Source: Aeriscardovia sp.
Lineage (GTDB): Bacteria > Actinomycetota > Actinomycetes > Actinomycetales > Bifidobacteriaceae
DNA length: 61,111 nt
NCBI GenBank assembly: GCA_017413255.1
Contig: JAFPUC010000004.1
Span: 84,882 to 145,992, forward strand
Direction of reading: 5' to 3'
Positions 36,833 to 45,062 of the stretch are shown here, in pieces (position 1 is the first letter of the stretch; each line of letters starts with the position of its first letter). The translations under genes were made by a program, and so were the position numbers. Under the pieces are notes generated by a model. It ran no database searches. It had not been told where the DNA came from and worked only from the letters and a program-made list of their open reading frames with translations.

Positions 36833-37213
36833 ATGGAAAACGAGGAAGAGGACAAGGCCGAAGAGGGCGTAAAAGAGGGGGTTCAGGAAGAAGACAAGCC
36901 CAAATTCGACAAAGTGGAAGCGCTCCTCAACCCGGATGCCTCCTCTAAGGATATGCCCGCAAGCATCCGAAGGCTTATGGAAAGGCAAGAGGACAACGAC
37001 AAGCGCATCAAGAAGGCCATAAAGAAAACCAAGACCAACCCCAAGTGGTTTGTCCCAATTTTTGCAGCCTTTCTCGTAATAGGCTTAGCGTGGGTAGTGG
37101 TCAATTATGTCACTTCCGGGCAATACCCCATCCCCGCCATTAAAAGCTGGAATCTGCTCATAGGATTTGGCCTGATGTTTATAGGTTTTGTCATGACTAT
37201 GTGGTGGAAATAG
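36833..37213 (+). CDS. crgA: Cell division protein CrgA
   Basis: A 126-residue protein. The charged cytoplasmic head (about 65 residues) is longer than usual, then come two transmembrane helices, WFVPIFAAFLVIGLAWVVV and WNLLIGFGLMFIGFVMTMW, with the conserved ending MTMWWK. CrgA is an actinobacterial divisome protein that interacts with FtsZ, FtsQ and PBPs. AAGGAGG precedes the ATG. It diverges from the sortase gene and heads a plus-strand run ending in femX. Confidence 0.93.
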   Translation: MENEEEDKAEEGVKEGVQEEDKPKFDKVEALLNPDASSKDMPASIRRLMERQEDNDKRIKKAIKKTKTNPKWFVPIFAAFLVIGLAWVVVNYVTSGQYPIPAIKSWNLLIGFGLMFIGFVMTMWWK

Positions 37214-37289
37214 GGCGGGGTTGGAATTTCTTCATTAGAATTTATTAGGATCTATACAAAACCATCCGCACTTAAGGAGGAGGTTGGCG

Positions 37290-37502
37290 ATGAAGTCAGG
37301 TTTTTGGAAGTTTCTAGCCATTGTATTCGGCGCTCTACTCGCAGCAGTTTTGGGACGTTACATATACTCTCAAAAGCATCCAAAAAACGACCCATGGGAG
37401 GAATCTTGGGAAAACAGCTCCTCTCCTGTAGATTTGGGGCTTGATGAAGATTCAGATGAAGCCGATGAAGACGAATCTAACAAGGACGAAGAAAAGGCCT
37501 GA
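37290..37502 (+). CDS. Small membrane protein with acidic tail
   Basis: The start ATG 37290 follows AAGGAGGAGG. The 70-residue product has one transmembrane helix near the N-terminus (FLAIVFGALLAAVLGRYIY) and then a cytoplasmic or surface tail of mostly Asp, Glu and Ser. Polar residues directly after the helix are KHPKND. No family was recognised. It follows crgA after 76 bases, and its 3' end overlaps the next gene. Confidence 0.7.
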   Translation: MKSGFWKFLAIVFGALLAAVLGRYIYSQKHPKNDPWEESWENSSSPVDLGLDEDSDEADEDESNKDEEKA

Positions 37503-37884
37503 AACACCCGGTTTTTTTCTAACTCCCTCGGAACTTAAAGATTGCCTATTTGCTCTAGAGGAGAGGGGTATTAAGTCTCTTTCCCCCTCCCTAGTTGGCG
37601 GGGCCATCAGATTCTGCGTTTCCCTCCTAGAGGAAAAGTGCCCCGGGGGAAGTCTGGAAGTTAGGGTCGTGCCGTTTGCCGCCTGCAAGGTGCTGCAAGG
37701 ATCTAAACCCGATCCGCATAATTTAATGCCTCCCGATTTTTTCGAGGTGGATCCTGAAATTTTTTTGGAACTCTCTTTTGGTCTTAAAAACTGGGACGAA
37801 GTCGAAGGGGCTTTAAGTCTCCCCCCCCTTTCCAGGGCAAAAGAACTTAAGGCCTTCTTTCCTCTCCTCTCTCCGGAGAAATGA
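37444..37884 (+). CDS. Sterol carrier family (SCP2-like) protein
   Basis: The frame covers about 146 residues and matches the actinobacterial sterol-carrier-family layout: helix LVGGAIRFCVSLLEEKCPGG, then SLEVRVVPFAACKVLQGS, then FFEVDPEIFLELSFGLKNWD and a short C-terminal end. These small domains are related to maleylpyruvate isomerase accessory folds; function in this group is not established. Several ATGs (37444, 37456, 37465) are possible starts and all lie inside the acidic tail of the previous gene, so translation is probably coupled. The stop overlaps the next ATG by four bases. Confidence 0.78.
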   Translation: MKIQMKPMKTNLTRTKKRPETPGFFLTPSELKDCLFALEERGIKSLSPSLVGGAIRFCVSLLEEKCPGGSLEVRVVPFAACKVLQGSKPDPHNLMPPDFFEVDPEIFLELSFGLKNWDEVEGALSLPPLSRAKELKAFFPLLSPEK

Positions 37885-38351
37885 CAGTGCAAGATTCCAA
37901 CCCGCACGAGGATGATTTCAATAATCTTGAAACCACAGAGAACTCTGTCTATACCGATGACTATCAGACGGAAGACGCCTTCTCGCAAATTCCGGTTTTA
38001 AATGAATTTGCAGAAGAAGAAACTCAAGAAATATCCTCTGTTCCTTCTCAGATGAGGAGCGCTGAACGCCCGACGCCTCCGGGACAGGCTTTTCCGGCCA
38101 TAGAAAGGTTCCACCCCCCTAAAGAACCGCCTAAAACACAGCCCCGTTTTCATAGGAAGAAAAAACTTTCTACAAGCGAAAAGGTATTTAGACCTCTGAA
38201 AAACGCCTTTGCGCCAAAAGTGGGCGATCTTTTAAAGTCTTTAGAGCGATCTTTTAAAAAATCTTCGCGGGAGATCCTTTTTGTATCCCTGGGCACGCTC
38301 CTCCTTTCGGCCTGTCTTATAATCCTCGGATTTATAAGCCTTCACGTATAG
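37881..38351 (+). CDS. Tail-anchored membrane protein of unknown function
   Basis: A 156-residue protein whose first 90 residues are acidic, Pro/Ser/Thr-rich and probably disordered. A basic stretch (PRFHRKKKLSTSEKVFRPLK) follows, then a single C-terminal helix ILFVSLGTLLLSACLIILGF with only six residues after it. This suggests an N-in tail-anchored topology. It overlaps the SCP-like gene by ATGA, so it is translationally coupled. No family was recognised. Confidence 0.65.
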   Translation: MTVQDSNPHEDDFNNLETTENSVYTDDYQTEDAFSQIPVLNEFAEEETQEISSVPSQMRSAERPTPPGQAFPAIERFHPPKEPPKTQPRFHRKKKLSTSEKVFRPLKNAFAPKVGDLLKSLERSFKKSSREILFVSLGTLLLSACLIILGFISLHV

Positions 38352-38362
38352 ATTGGATTTAG

Positions 38363-39376
38363 ATGATATCTGCAGAAGAAGTTACGCGAGAAGAATTTGA
38401 CGAAATTGCCAGAAAGTCGAATATCTCCCTTCCGATAGAGCAAAGCACTTACTGGATAAAATACCAATCCCATATAGAGGGCAGGTCGCAATGGAGAAAC
38501 CATGAAGGCGGGGGAAATTTAGTTTTCAAAAACGAAGACAGAATAATGGCCATAGGCGTGTTTTTAGAATTTGAAACGCACGGCTACAGATACCTCGTTT
38601 GCCAGCATGGGCCCGTATGGGTCGGAGAATACAGCCTGGAAGATGAAGAAAATCTGGCCAGGGTGCTTTCAGGATTTGTAAGAAAGATGGATAAAAGCAT
38701 TGTCTTTGCGAGAATTTCTCTCAGAGACCCAATACCTGAAAGCGCGCCTATCCTTTCTACTGTCACCTACGATTCTACGGTTGTGGTAAAACTCCATAAA
38801 GATCCAGAGCAGATCCTTGCGGAAATGAAGCCCAGAGGGAGAAGGGATGTAAGAAAATCTGAAAGGGAGTGCAAGGCAGAATGCGCCGATGAAACCAAAA
38901 TGGCTTATGGCGACTTCTCCCCCTATTACCCGGTGATGGAAGAGACGGCTAAAAGGGACGGATTTGTTCCGATGCCCTCTAAAAATTACGAAGAAATGCT
39001 CACCATTCTAGGTTATGACCACTGCAGGCTCTTTGCAGCCCGCGAAGATGGCGAAGTTAAGGCATGGTCGATAATAACTTTAAACTCAGGGCTGGCGGTA
39101 AGATATTACGCAGCCATGAAAACCAGCGCAATGAGAATGCACGTGACCGACAAACTTCTCTTTACCGAATGCTGCGTCTTAGGGGAGCAGGGAGTAGATA
39201 AATACGACCTTATGGGGATAGGAAGCGATTTCTCTCCAACATTGAAGGGTCTAAACGAATTCAAAACGAAATTCAGCAAAGACGTGGAGAAAGTAAACCC
39301 CAGCCGCGATATCCCGATACACAAAACCTTTTACAGCGCCCTTAGGGCCGCAAAGAAACTGAAAAATAAAATCTGA
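38363..39376 (+). CDS. FemABX-type peptidoglycan aminoacyltransferase
   Basis: A 337-residue protein with the twin-GNAT Fem fold: SLPIEQSTYWIKYQSHIEGR near the N-terminus, ILAEMKPRGRRDVRKSERE near 155 (the conserved lysine/arginine-rich turn), and YDLMGIGSDFSPTLKGLNEF near 285. Fem ligases add amino acids from charged tRNA to the peptidoglycan stem peptide. The amino acid cannot be read from sequence. It is the last gene of the crgA cluster, 11 bases after the tail-anchored gene, and has only a weak ribosome site. Confidence 0.9.
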   Translation: MISAEEVTREEFDEIARKSNISLPIEQSTYWIKYQSHIEGRSQWRNHEGGGNLVFKNEDRIMAIGVFLEFETHGYRYLVCQHGPVWVGEYSLEDEENLARVLSGFVRKMDKSIVFARISLRDPIPESAPILSTVTYDSTVVVKLHKDPEQILAEMKPRGRRDVRKSERECKAECADETKMAYGDFSPYYPVMEETAKRDGFVPMPSKNYEEMLTILGYDHCRLFAAREDGEVKAWSIITLNSGLAVRYYAAMKTSAMRMHVTDKLLFTECCVLGEQGVDKYDLMGIGSDFSPTLKGLNEFKTKFSKDVEKVNPSRDIPIHKTFYSALRAAKKLKNKI

Positions 39377-39386
39377 CAATCAGAAT

Positions 39387-39947
39387 TTAAAATCCGCAAG
39401 CCTCTTTATTTTCTTTCATTCCTTCTATGCATATGCCAACCACGTCTTCGAGGGGCATTCCCAACATTTGGCAGCCCTGAAGAATGTGATCTCTGTCGAT
39501 TTTGGCTGAAAAGTGCTTGTCTTTAAACTTTTTGATCACAGACTTTCTCGTGCAGTCATCAATCGACTTTGAAGGATAGACGAGGCAGGTGGCGTTTATA
39601 AGGCCCGAAAGCTCGTCGACGGTAAAGAGTGACTTTTCCATTTCCGTTTCCGGCTTCGCATCCGTCCTGTCTCCCCACGCATGGCACAGCATTGCCCGGA
39701 TGTAGACAGGATCTACCCCTTTCTGTTCCATAATCTCCTTGGCCTTCAGGCAGTGCTGATCCGGGTACATCTCATAATCCATGTCATGAAGCATGCCGGC
39801 AATTTCCCAAGGCTCTTCCTGCTGCCCGAAATGCTTTGCCATAGCCTGCATGCAGGCCTCAACCTGCCTGGCATGCTTTCTAAGGGCCGGGCCCTTAGTG
39901 TATTCGCATAAAAGTTCCCAGGCTTCAGGCTCAGTCAACTCTGCCAT
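39387..39947 (-). CDS. HD-domain metal-dependent hydrolase
   Basis: With ATG 39947 (GAGGTG upstream) the product has 186 residues. It has the HD pattern: first His in LRKHARQVEACM, MLHDMDYEM (metal His-Asp), AMLCHAWGDR (His) and a distal Asp in FTVDELSGLI. This matches HDIG-type hydrolases, which act on phosphate esters or nucleotides. Substrate unknown. It converges with femX across ten bases. Confidence 0.85.
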   Translation of the reverse strand: MAELTEPEAWELLCEYTKGPALRKHARQVEACMQAMAKHFGQQEEPWEIAGMLHDMDYEMYPDQHCLKAKEIMEQKGVDPVYIRAMLCHAWGDRTDAKPETEMEKSLFTVDELSGLINATCLVYPSKSIDDCTRKSVIKKFKDKHFSAKIDRDHILQGCQMLGMPLEDVVGICIEGMKENKEACGF

Positions 39948-40095
39948 ATTCACCTCACAGATAAGCAAATCCTTAGGGAAGGCGAAAAGAAAAATCCCTT
40001 TCCCTTTAGGGCATTTTATTATTAAAAACAAAGATGGGCATGAAGATTGGCCCGGCTTTCAATGAGGGGAAAAAACCGGGAGCCTTAAAAAAGAG

Positions 40096-40131
40096 AAAGA
40101 AAAAGGCGGAAGGACCTGCCCTTCCGCCTTT
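40096..40131 (-). terminator. Intrinsic terminator of tRNA-Gly
   Basis: On the minus strand AAGGCGGAAGG-GCAGG-TCCTTCCGCCTT is followed by TTTCTTTCTC. It starts about 30 bases after the tRNA. Confidence 0.85.
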
Positions 40132-40158
40132 AGGCCCTGCTTAAAAGGCCTGTTCTAG

Positions 40159-40229
40159 AGCGGACGACGGGAATCGAACCCGCCTCTGAAGCTTGGGAAG
40201 CTTCCATTCTACCGATGAACTACGTCCGC
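40159..40229 (-). tRNA. tRNA-Gly (anticodon CCC)
   Basis: A 71-base cloverleaf on the minus strand: acceptor GCGGACG/CGTCCGC, anticodon stem-loop GAAGC-TTCCCAA-GCTTC, T arm GCGGG-TTCGATT-CCCGT with a canonical loop, discriminator T. Reads GGG. CCA is not encoded. Confidence 0.95.
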
Positions 40230-40322
40230 CGCAGTATACAAAACTTCCCCGTCCATTTTTAAAAGAGCTAAAACTAATATAAAGATGGACAGTTGCAATT
40301 AGGAATTATATAGGTGTTTTTT

Positions 40323-41642
40323 TTATTGAGCAAGGGAAGAAATCCTCTTCATTTCCTCCTCCGACCCCACCTTTACGCTTCTTTTGCCATCGGGTTTGCC
40401 CAAATCTGCTTCGTAGGCTTCTAAAACAAACCAGCCCGCCTTTCTGGTAAACGGGATGCTTTGCCCAAGTAAAAAGTCTTCTACGGGCGAATCGTCAATC
40501 GGCCTTTGCTTCGAGTTTTGCCAATCTGAAAGAATTATGTCTACCGTTTGAGAAGCGTCGGCCTTGGTAGATCCTATTAGCCCGTCGCACCCCCTTTTTG
40601 CCCATCCGGACACGTATACCTTAGGGGTCACCCTCCCTACCTCATTGGCGATTACTCCCTTAGATTCGTCAAAGGGGAGTCCCGGCAGCCTTTCAGATCT
40701 CCATCCGACTGCGCTTATGCAAAGATTGGTTTTTAAGCAAAAGTCGGCTTTTTTCTTCCCCTCTATATTTCTCGAGGCTTCTACGGCTTTCAACTCCCCT
40801 CCGGGAGCGAAAAGAGAGGAAATGGAAGAGGAAAAATGCATGTAGCTCTTTTTTCCGTTTTCAGGCCCCGGAGTTTCAAGCTCGCTTTTTATTTCTTCTG
40901 CGATCTTCCCTTCCGGATTGAATCCTTCCAAACTCTTTTTTGAAAAGTCATCCAAAATTAGTCTGCTGCACGCTTTTAACTGGCGAATCTGCTGTGGTGA
41001 AAACTTATTGGCCTCTACCCCGCGGCGGATAAAAATGTGAACCTCCCGAACGGAACTTGCAACCATCTTCGACCAGATTTTAAAGGGCATGTCTGTTTTG
41101 GAGAGGGAATAAGGATCTTGAAGCAGCATTCTGGCAACGTCCAGGGCCGTATTTCCTCCCCCCACTATTGCAACCGCTTTACTGGAAAGAGGGGGGGCGG
41201 CAAAATCGGGGGCGCAGTTATACCAGCCTGCAACTTCTCCGGCTCCGCATACGCCTTTAATTTTCTTTCCCCCAAGCTCCCACTTTCCGTCTTCTCCCCC
41301 TCCGGTGGCGAAAATGACGGCGTCATAGCGGGGCAAAAGATCTTCCAGGCTTATGTCCCTTCCGCAGCACACATTGCAGTACAAGCTGATTTCATCTGCC
41401 CCTATCGCCCTGTCCAAAGCCTGGGAAATTAACTTTATGGCCGGGTGGTCCGGAGCCACTCCGTAGCGCACCAGGCCGTAAGGAGCCGGATTTTTTTCAA
41501 AAATATCGATATGCACATCTTTTGGAATGCCCATGAGGGAAGCTTTTTCTTTCAGCCTTTTGAGGAGGATGTCGGAAGCGTAAACTCCTGCCGGCCCCGC
41601 CCCTACCACGGCTACTTTCCATGCCCTGTCTTTTAGTTCCAT
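40323..41642 (-). CDS. fprA: Ferredoxin/flavodoxin-NADP+ reductase (FprA type)
   Basis: A 439-residue adrenodoxin-reductase-like flavoprotein. It starts with the FAD-binding VAVVGAGPAGVYASDIL, has GLVRYGVAPDHPAIK near residue 57, the NADP-binding AIVGGGNTALDVARML near 152, and VYVSGWAKRGCDGLIGSTK near 355. It moves electrons between NADPH and ferredoxin. Its ATG follows AGGAGAG. A terminator hairpin from the upstream htrA lies 20 bases before it, so it needs its own promoter or readthrough. Confidence 0.93.
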   Translation of the reverse strand: MELKDRAWKVAVVGAGPAGVYASDILLKRLKEKASLMGIPKDVHIDIFEKNPAPYGLVRYGVAPDHPAIKLISQALDRAIGADEISLYCNVCCGRDISLEDLLPRYDAVIFATGGGEDGKWELGGKKIKGVCGAGEVAGWYNCAPDFAAPPLSSKAVAIVGGGNTALDVARMLLQDPYSLSKTDMPFKIWSKMVASSVREVHIFIRRGVEANKFSPQQIRQLKACSRLILDDFSKKSLEGFNPEGKIAEEIKSELETPGPENGKKSYMHFSSSISSLFAPGGELKAVEASRNIEGKKKADFCLKTNLCISAVGWRSERLPGLPFDESKGVIANEVGRVTPKVYVSGWAKRGCDGLIGSTKADASQTVDIILSDWQNSKQRPIDDSPVEDFLLGQSIPFTRKAGWFVLEAYEADLGKPDGKRSVKVGSEEEMKRISSLAQ

Positions 41643-41655
41643 TTCTCTCCTATGA

Positions 41656-41688
41656 AATAAAAATACGGGGAGATCTTCCCCGTATTTA
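41656..41688 (-). terminator. Intrinsic terminator after the HtrA gene
   Basis: On the minus strand AAATACGGGGA and TCCCCGTATTT form an 11-base-pair stem followed by TTTATTT. It starts 16 bases after the protease stop and lies within the leader of fprA. Confidence 0.85.
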
Positions 41689-41703
41689 CTTTACTTTTGG
41701 CTT

Positions 41704-43224
41704 TTAAAACAGGCCGAAGGGATCTAGAAGTCCATAATCCTGATATCCCTTTTGCTGCTGGGAAGTGGAGTTAGTGGTAATGTGCTCCACTTTGTTCATG
41801 GTGCAGGAAAGGCTTATCACTTTTCCATCCCTTATCACGGTAAGCTTTACAACTTGTCCCAGGGTTGCAGTCCTGACGTAGCCAAGCAGGGAGTACATGC
41901 CCCCTACCGACTGCCCGTTGTAGCCTATGATTACATCCCCTGCCCTAAGCCCTGCGCGAGATCCGGGGGTGTCGGGCTGCACAGATACTACCTTTGCTCC
42001 GGCCCTTGTGACATTTCCGGTTGTGGCAGTGCCCGTGCTTACGGTAATTCCTATTTCGACGTGGGTGGCGTGTCCGTCCTTCAAGATTTCATTTGCAATT
42101 TGCTGGACCAGGTTGGAAGGTATGGCAAATCCAATGCCGATGGATCCGGACTGAGAGTCGCCGGAAGAGGAGGAGGAGGAAGAGAGAGTGGCTATGGAGG
42201 AGTTTATCCCTATTACGTCTCCTGCCGCATCAAATGTAGGCCCTCCAGAATTTCCGGGGTTAATGGCTGCAGAAATCTGAATGGCATTAGTGACTATATT
42301 GCTTTCCGTGGCGTCGGAAACCTCCACAGGCCTGTTTAGGGCAGATACTATGCCCGTAGTAGCAGTATTTTCGTAGCCCAGGGGGTTTCCTATAGACATT
42401 ACCCTCTCTCCTACGGCCAGATCATCTGAATTTGCAAAAGTTACCGGCTGCAGGTCGGAGGGTGCATTTTGAAGCTGGATGACAGCCAGATCTGTAGTGG
42501 GATCGGTGCCTAAAACTTTGGCTGAATACATATTGCCGTTGCTAAGCGTCACTTCGATAGATTGGGCATCCTCTATGACGTGGTCATTTGTGACGATGTC
42601 TCCGGATTTGTTATAAATAATGCCCGATCCTTTGGCTATGCCATTTGAAAGCTGGACCGTGATCGCAACTACGGAGGAAGCGACTTTCTTATTTACAGCC
42701 TTCCAGTCCGGCGCCTCCTGGCCGGTCACTTTTACCGTTCCCTCTGCGCCGCTAGATGACTGAAGGGAAGAAACCGAAGACTGCTCGGGTACCGTTATCA
42801 CCCCTCCCCTTATAAGCCCCCATCCCACTAAAAGGACGATGATGGCTGTAATTACCGCAGTAATAACGGCTATAAACCAGCCCTTGTTTACAACTGAGGC
42901 TCCTGATCTATCATTGTGCTCCCCAGGCTGGGGAGAGGGGGAAAAGGAATAAGGAGGAACCGGCGACCCTCCTTCTCCGTACCCGCTGTTTTGCGATCCC
43001 TGCTGGCCATAAGATGGATAGCTGTACTGCCCTCCCTGGCCATAGCCATAGCGAGGAGACTGAGGCTGGGGAGAGGGAGTTGGAGGATAAGAAGGAGTCT
43101 CGCCCTCTCTTTCCTCGCTCCCTTCCTGAGAGCCGGGGGAGTTAGGAACCGGCGGAGTTAAATTCATGCCAGAATCGCTGCGAGGTTCCTCATTTTGCGG
43201 CCCCTCGCCCTCTCTTTGAGCCAT
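41704..43224 (-). CDS. HtrA/DegP-like membrane serine protease with PDZ domain
   Basis: A 506-residue protein. The first 110 residues are cytoplasmic and rich in Pro, Gly, Ser, Tyr and Gln (YSYPSYGQQGSQNSGYG-type repeats). One helix follows (WFIAVITAVITAIIVLLVGW), then an external trypsin-like domain with IVTNDHVIEDAQ (His), DPTTDLAVIQL (Asp) and NPGNSGGPTFD (Ser). A PDZ domain ends the protein (VQPDTPGSRAGLRAGDVI). It is a likely envelope quality-control protease, and diverges from tgt. Confidence 0.94.
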   Translation of the reverse strand: MAQREGEGPQNEEPRSDSGMNLTPPVPNSPGSQEGSEEREGETPSYPPTPSPQPQSPRYGYGQGGQYSYPSYGQQGSQNSGYGEGGSPVPPYSFSPSPQPGEHNDRSGASVVNKGWFIAVITAVITAIIVLLVGWGLIRGGVITVPEQSSVSSLQSSSGAEGTVKVTGQEAPDWKAVNKKVASSVVAITVQLSNGIAKGSGIIYNKSGDIVTNDHVIEDAQSIEVTLSNGNMYSAKVLGTDPTTDLAVIQLQNAPSDLQPVTFANSDDLAVGERVMSIGNPLGYENTATTGIVSALNRPVEVSDATESNIVTNAIQISAAINPGNSGGPTFDAAGDVIGINSSIATLSSSSSSSGDSQSGSIGIGFAIPSNLVQQIANEILKDGHATHVEIGITVSTGTATTGNVTRAGAKVVSVQPDTPGSRAGLRAGDVIIGYNGQSVGGMYSLLGYVRTATLGQVVKLTVIRDGKVISLSCTMNKVEHITTNSTSQQQKGYQDYGLLDPFGLF

Positions 43225-43382
43225 CTATGCCCTTTCTACTGTGCGGCGAAGTTTTTGCAAAAACATTTTTACTTTGTTTTCTAAAAAATAGATTATGGGA
43301 TAAATTTTAGAAAGTATCTAGAAAACATTCAGAAATATCTCAAAGTAATCAACCCAAAGCCGGACTAATAAAATTGGTGAAT

Positions 43383-44621
43383 ATGAGCGAACCTTTTTAT
43401 TTTTCAATTTCTAAGCGCCTGCCGCAGTCCGGAAGCGGCCTCGGCAGAGAAGGAAAAAGGCATGGAAGGAGCGGCATAATCCACACTCCCCATGGAGATA
43501 TCCACACTCCCGCCTTTATCCCTGTGGCCACCCAGGCCGCCATAAAAGGCGTGCTTCCTGAAAAGATGGAGGAATTGGGAGCGCAAGTGCTCCTTTCCAA
43601 CGCTTTTCACCTTCATGAAAGGCCTGGAGAGGAAGTAATAGACGAAATGGGAGGGCTTAGCAAATTTATGAATTGGCCCCACCCGACCTACACCGATTCC
43701 GGAGGATTTCAAGTCCTTTCTTTAGGAGCTGGCTTTAAAAAAGTCCTCGCCATGGACACCTCCGGCCTTTCCAAAGAAGACATAGTCGCCGAAAACAGCG
43801 AAAGGCGCGCCTTTGTAGATGAAGACGGGGTGGATTTTAAATCCCCCCTCAACGGATCTAAAGAAAGGTTCTCTGCCGAGATATCTATAGGGATACAGCA
43901 CAAAATCGGGGCTGACGTAATATTCACTTTTGACGAGCTGACAACCCTTGTAGACGCCCGGTCCTATCAGGAGCAATCTCTTGAGAGAACCTTCAGGTGG
44001 GCAAAAAGGTGTGTGGCGGAACATGAAAGGCTGACGGAAGAAAGAAAGGACAAACCCTACCAGGCCCTATTTGGGGTCCTTCAGGGGGCAAACTACGAGG
44101 ATCTGAGAAGAAAGGCCGCCAGGCAGATTTCCGGCCTGAACGTAGACGGCTTTGGAATCGGAGGGGCTCTGGAAAAAAAGATTCTAGGCCAGATATGCGC
44201 ATGGATTGCAGATGAATTGCCCGAAGACAAGCCGAGGCATGTTTTGGGCATTGCAGCAGTAGACGATGTGTTTGCAGGGGTGGAAAACGGAGGAGACACT
44301 TTTGACTGCGTGCTTCCGGCCCGCTGCGGAAGAAACGGGGCGATTTATACCCATTTCGGGCGCTACAACGTTACCCGCGCCGCCTTTTTGAAAGATCCCA
44401 GGCCGCTGGAAGAAGGATGCCGATGCTATACCTGCGCCCACTACTCCAGAGCCTATGTCCGTCATCTTTTGAGATGCAAGGAAATGAACGGAAGCACCCT
44501 TGCTACGATACACAACGAATACTTCTTCGTCCATTTGCTAGATGAAATAAGGGCTTCTATAGAGGGGGAGTATTTTGACGAATTTAAAGAGAGCACTCTG
44601 AGGCGCTTTTACGGCTTTTGA
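43383..44621 (+). CDS. tgt: tRNA-guanine transglycosylase
   Basis: A 412-residue Tgt (from ATG 43383). It has the base-exchange active site TYTDSGGFQVLSLG (Asp), GVLQGANYEDLRRKAA near 225 and the zinc site CRCYTCAHYSRAYVRHL with a later His in TLATIHNEYF. The bacterial enzyme puts preQ1 into GUN anticodons (Asn, Asp, His, Tyr), including tRNA-Asp and tRNA-Asn of this window. No queuosine synthesis genes are visible here. Its last 13 bases overlap the DUF3073 gene. Confidence 0.93.
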   Translation: MSEPFYFSISKRLPQSGSGLGREGKRHGRSGIIHTPHGDIHTPAFIPVATQAAIKGVLPEKMEELGAQVLLSNAFHLHERPGEEVIDEMGGLSKFMNWPHPTYTDSGGFQVLSLGAGFKKVLAMDTSGLSKEDIVAENSERRAFVDEDGVDFKSPLNGSKERFSAEISIGIQHKIGADVIFTFDELTTLVDARSYQEQSLERTFRWAKRCVAEHERLTEERKDKPYQALFGVLQGANYEDLRRKAARQISGLNVDGFGIGGALEKKILGQICAWIADELPEDKPRHVLGIAAVDDVFAGVENGGDTFDCVLPARCGRNGAIYTHFGRYNVTRAAFLKDPRPLEEGCRCYTCAHYSRAYVRHLLRCKEMNGSTLATIHNEYFFVHLLDEIRASIEGEYFDEFKESTLRRFYGF

Positions 44622-44896
44622 TTTCCCTCTTCGCAGGAGGGAGCCATTTTGGCCATTGCCGTCTTCAGGGATATATTTTCCTTCAAAAGTCCTGCGCTTG
44701 AAGCGCTTTTTGCAGCCCAGGAAGCGTAGTCGCTTAGATCCTCTTCGCCAACTTGAGCCTTGGCATCTTCATTTGCGCGGTTCTGCTTTTTATTTGAGAG
44801 CTCCTTTTGGAGCTGGGAATAATCGGTGTCGGTTGTGAGATACTTTAGCTTCCGAGCGGCACGTGTCTGTTTTGCCTTCTGACGTCCGCGGCCCAT
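44609..44896 (-). CDS. DUF3073 family small basic protein
   Basis: The start ATG 44896 has GGGAGG just upstream and yields 95 residues beginning MGRGRQKAKQTRAARKLKY, the highly conserved DUF3073 head. The rest is Asn/Gln/Ala-rich and contains TDTDYSQLQKELS. It is an actinobacterial family of unknown role. The first 11 residues of the longer frame to 44929 do not fit. Its end overlaps tgt by 13 bases, tail to tail. Confidence 0.9.
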   Translation of the reverse strand: MGRGRQKAKQTRAARKLKYLTTDTDYSQLQKELSNKKQNRANEDAKAQVGEEDLSDYASWAAKSASSAGLLKENISLKTAMAKMAPSCEEGNQKP

Positions 44897-45062
44897 TTGA
44901 CCTCCCTCGTCAGCGTTAGGCAAGCTCAAAGCTGTACAGGCCTGCCTACACTATCCAAATCATCATTCTAAAGAGTACCATAAATCCCTTAAGGCATTGA
45001 AAGCTTTTACGATAAGAGAAAAGCGCGGATTATCATTTTAACGTAACCGGAACGGAGGATAA

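Noticed and set aside
39948..40031. Longer start of the HD hydrolase
   Set aside because: The extra 28 residues are hydrophobic/basic but not family-like, and GAGGTG precedes ATG 39947 at proper spacing.
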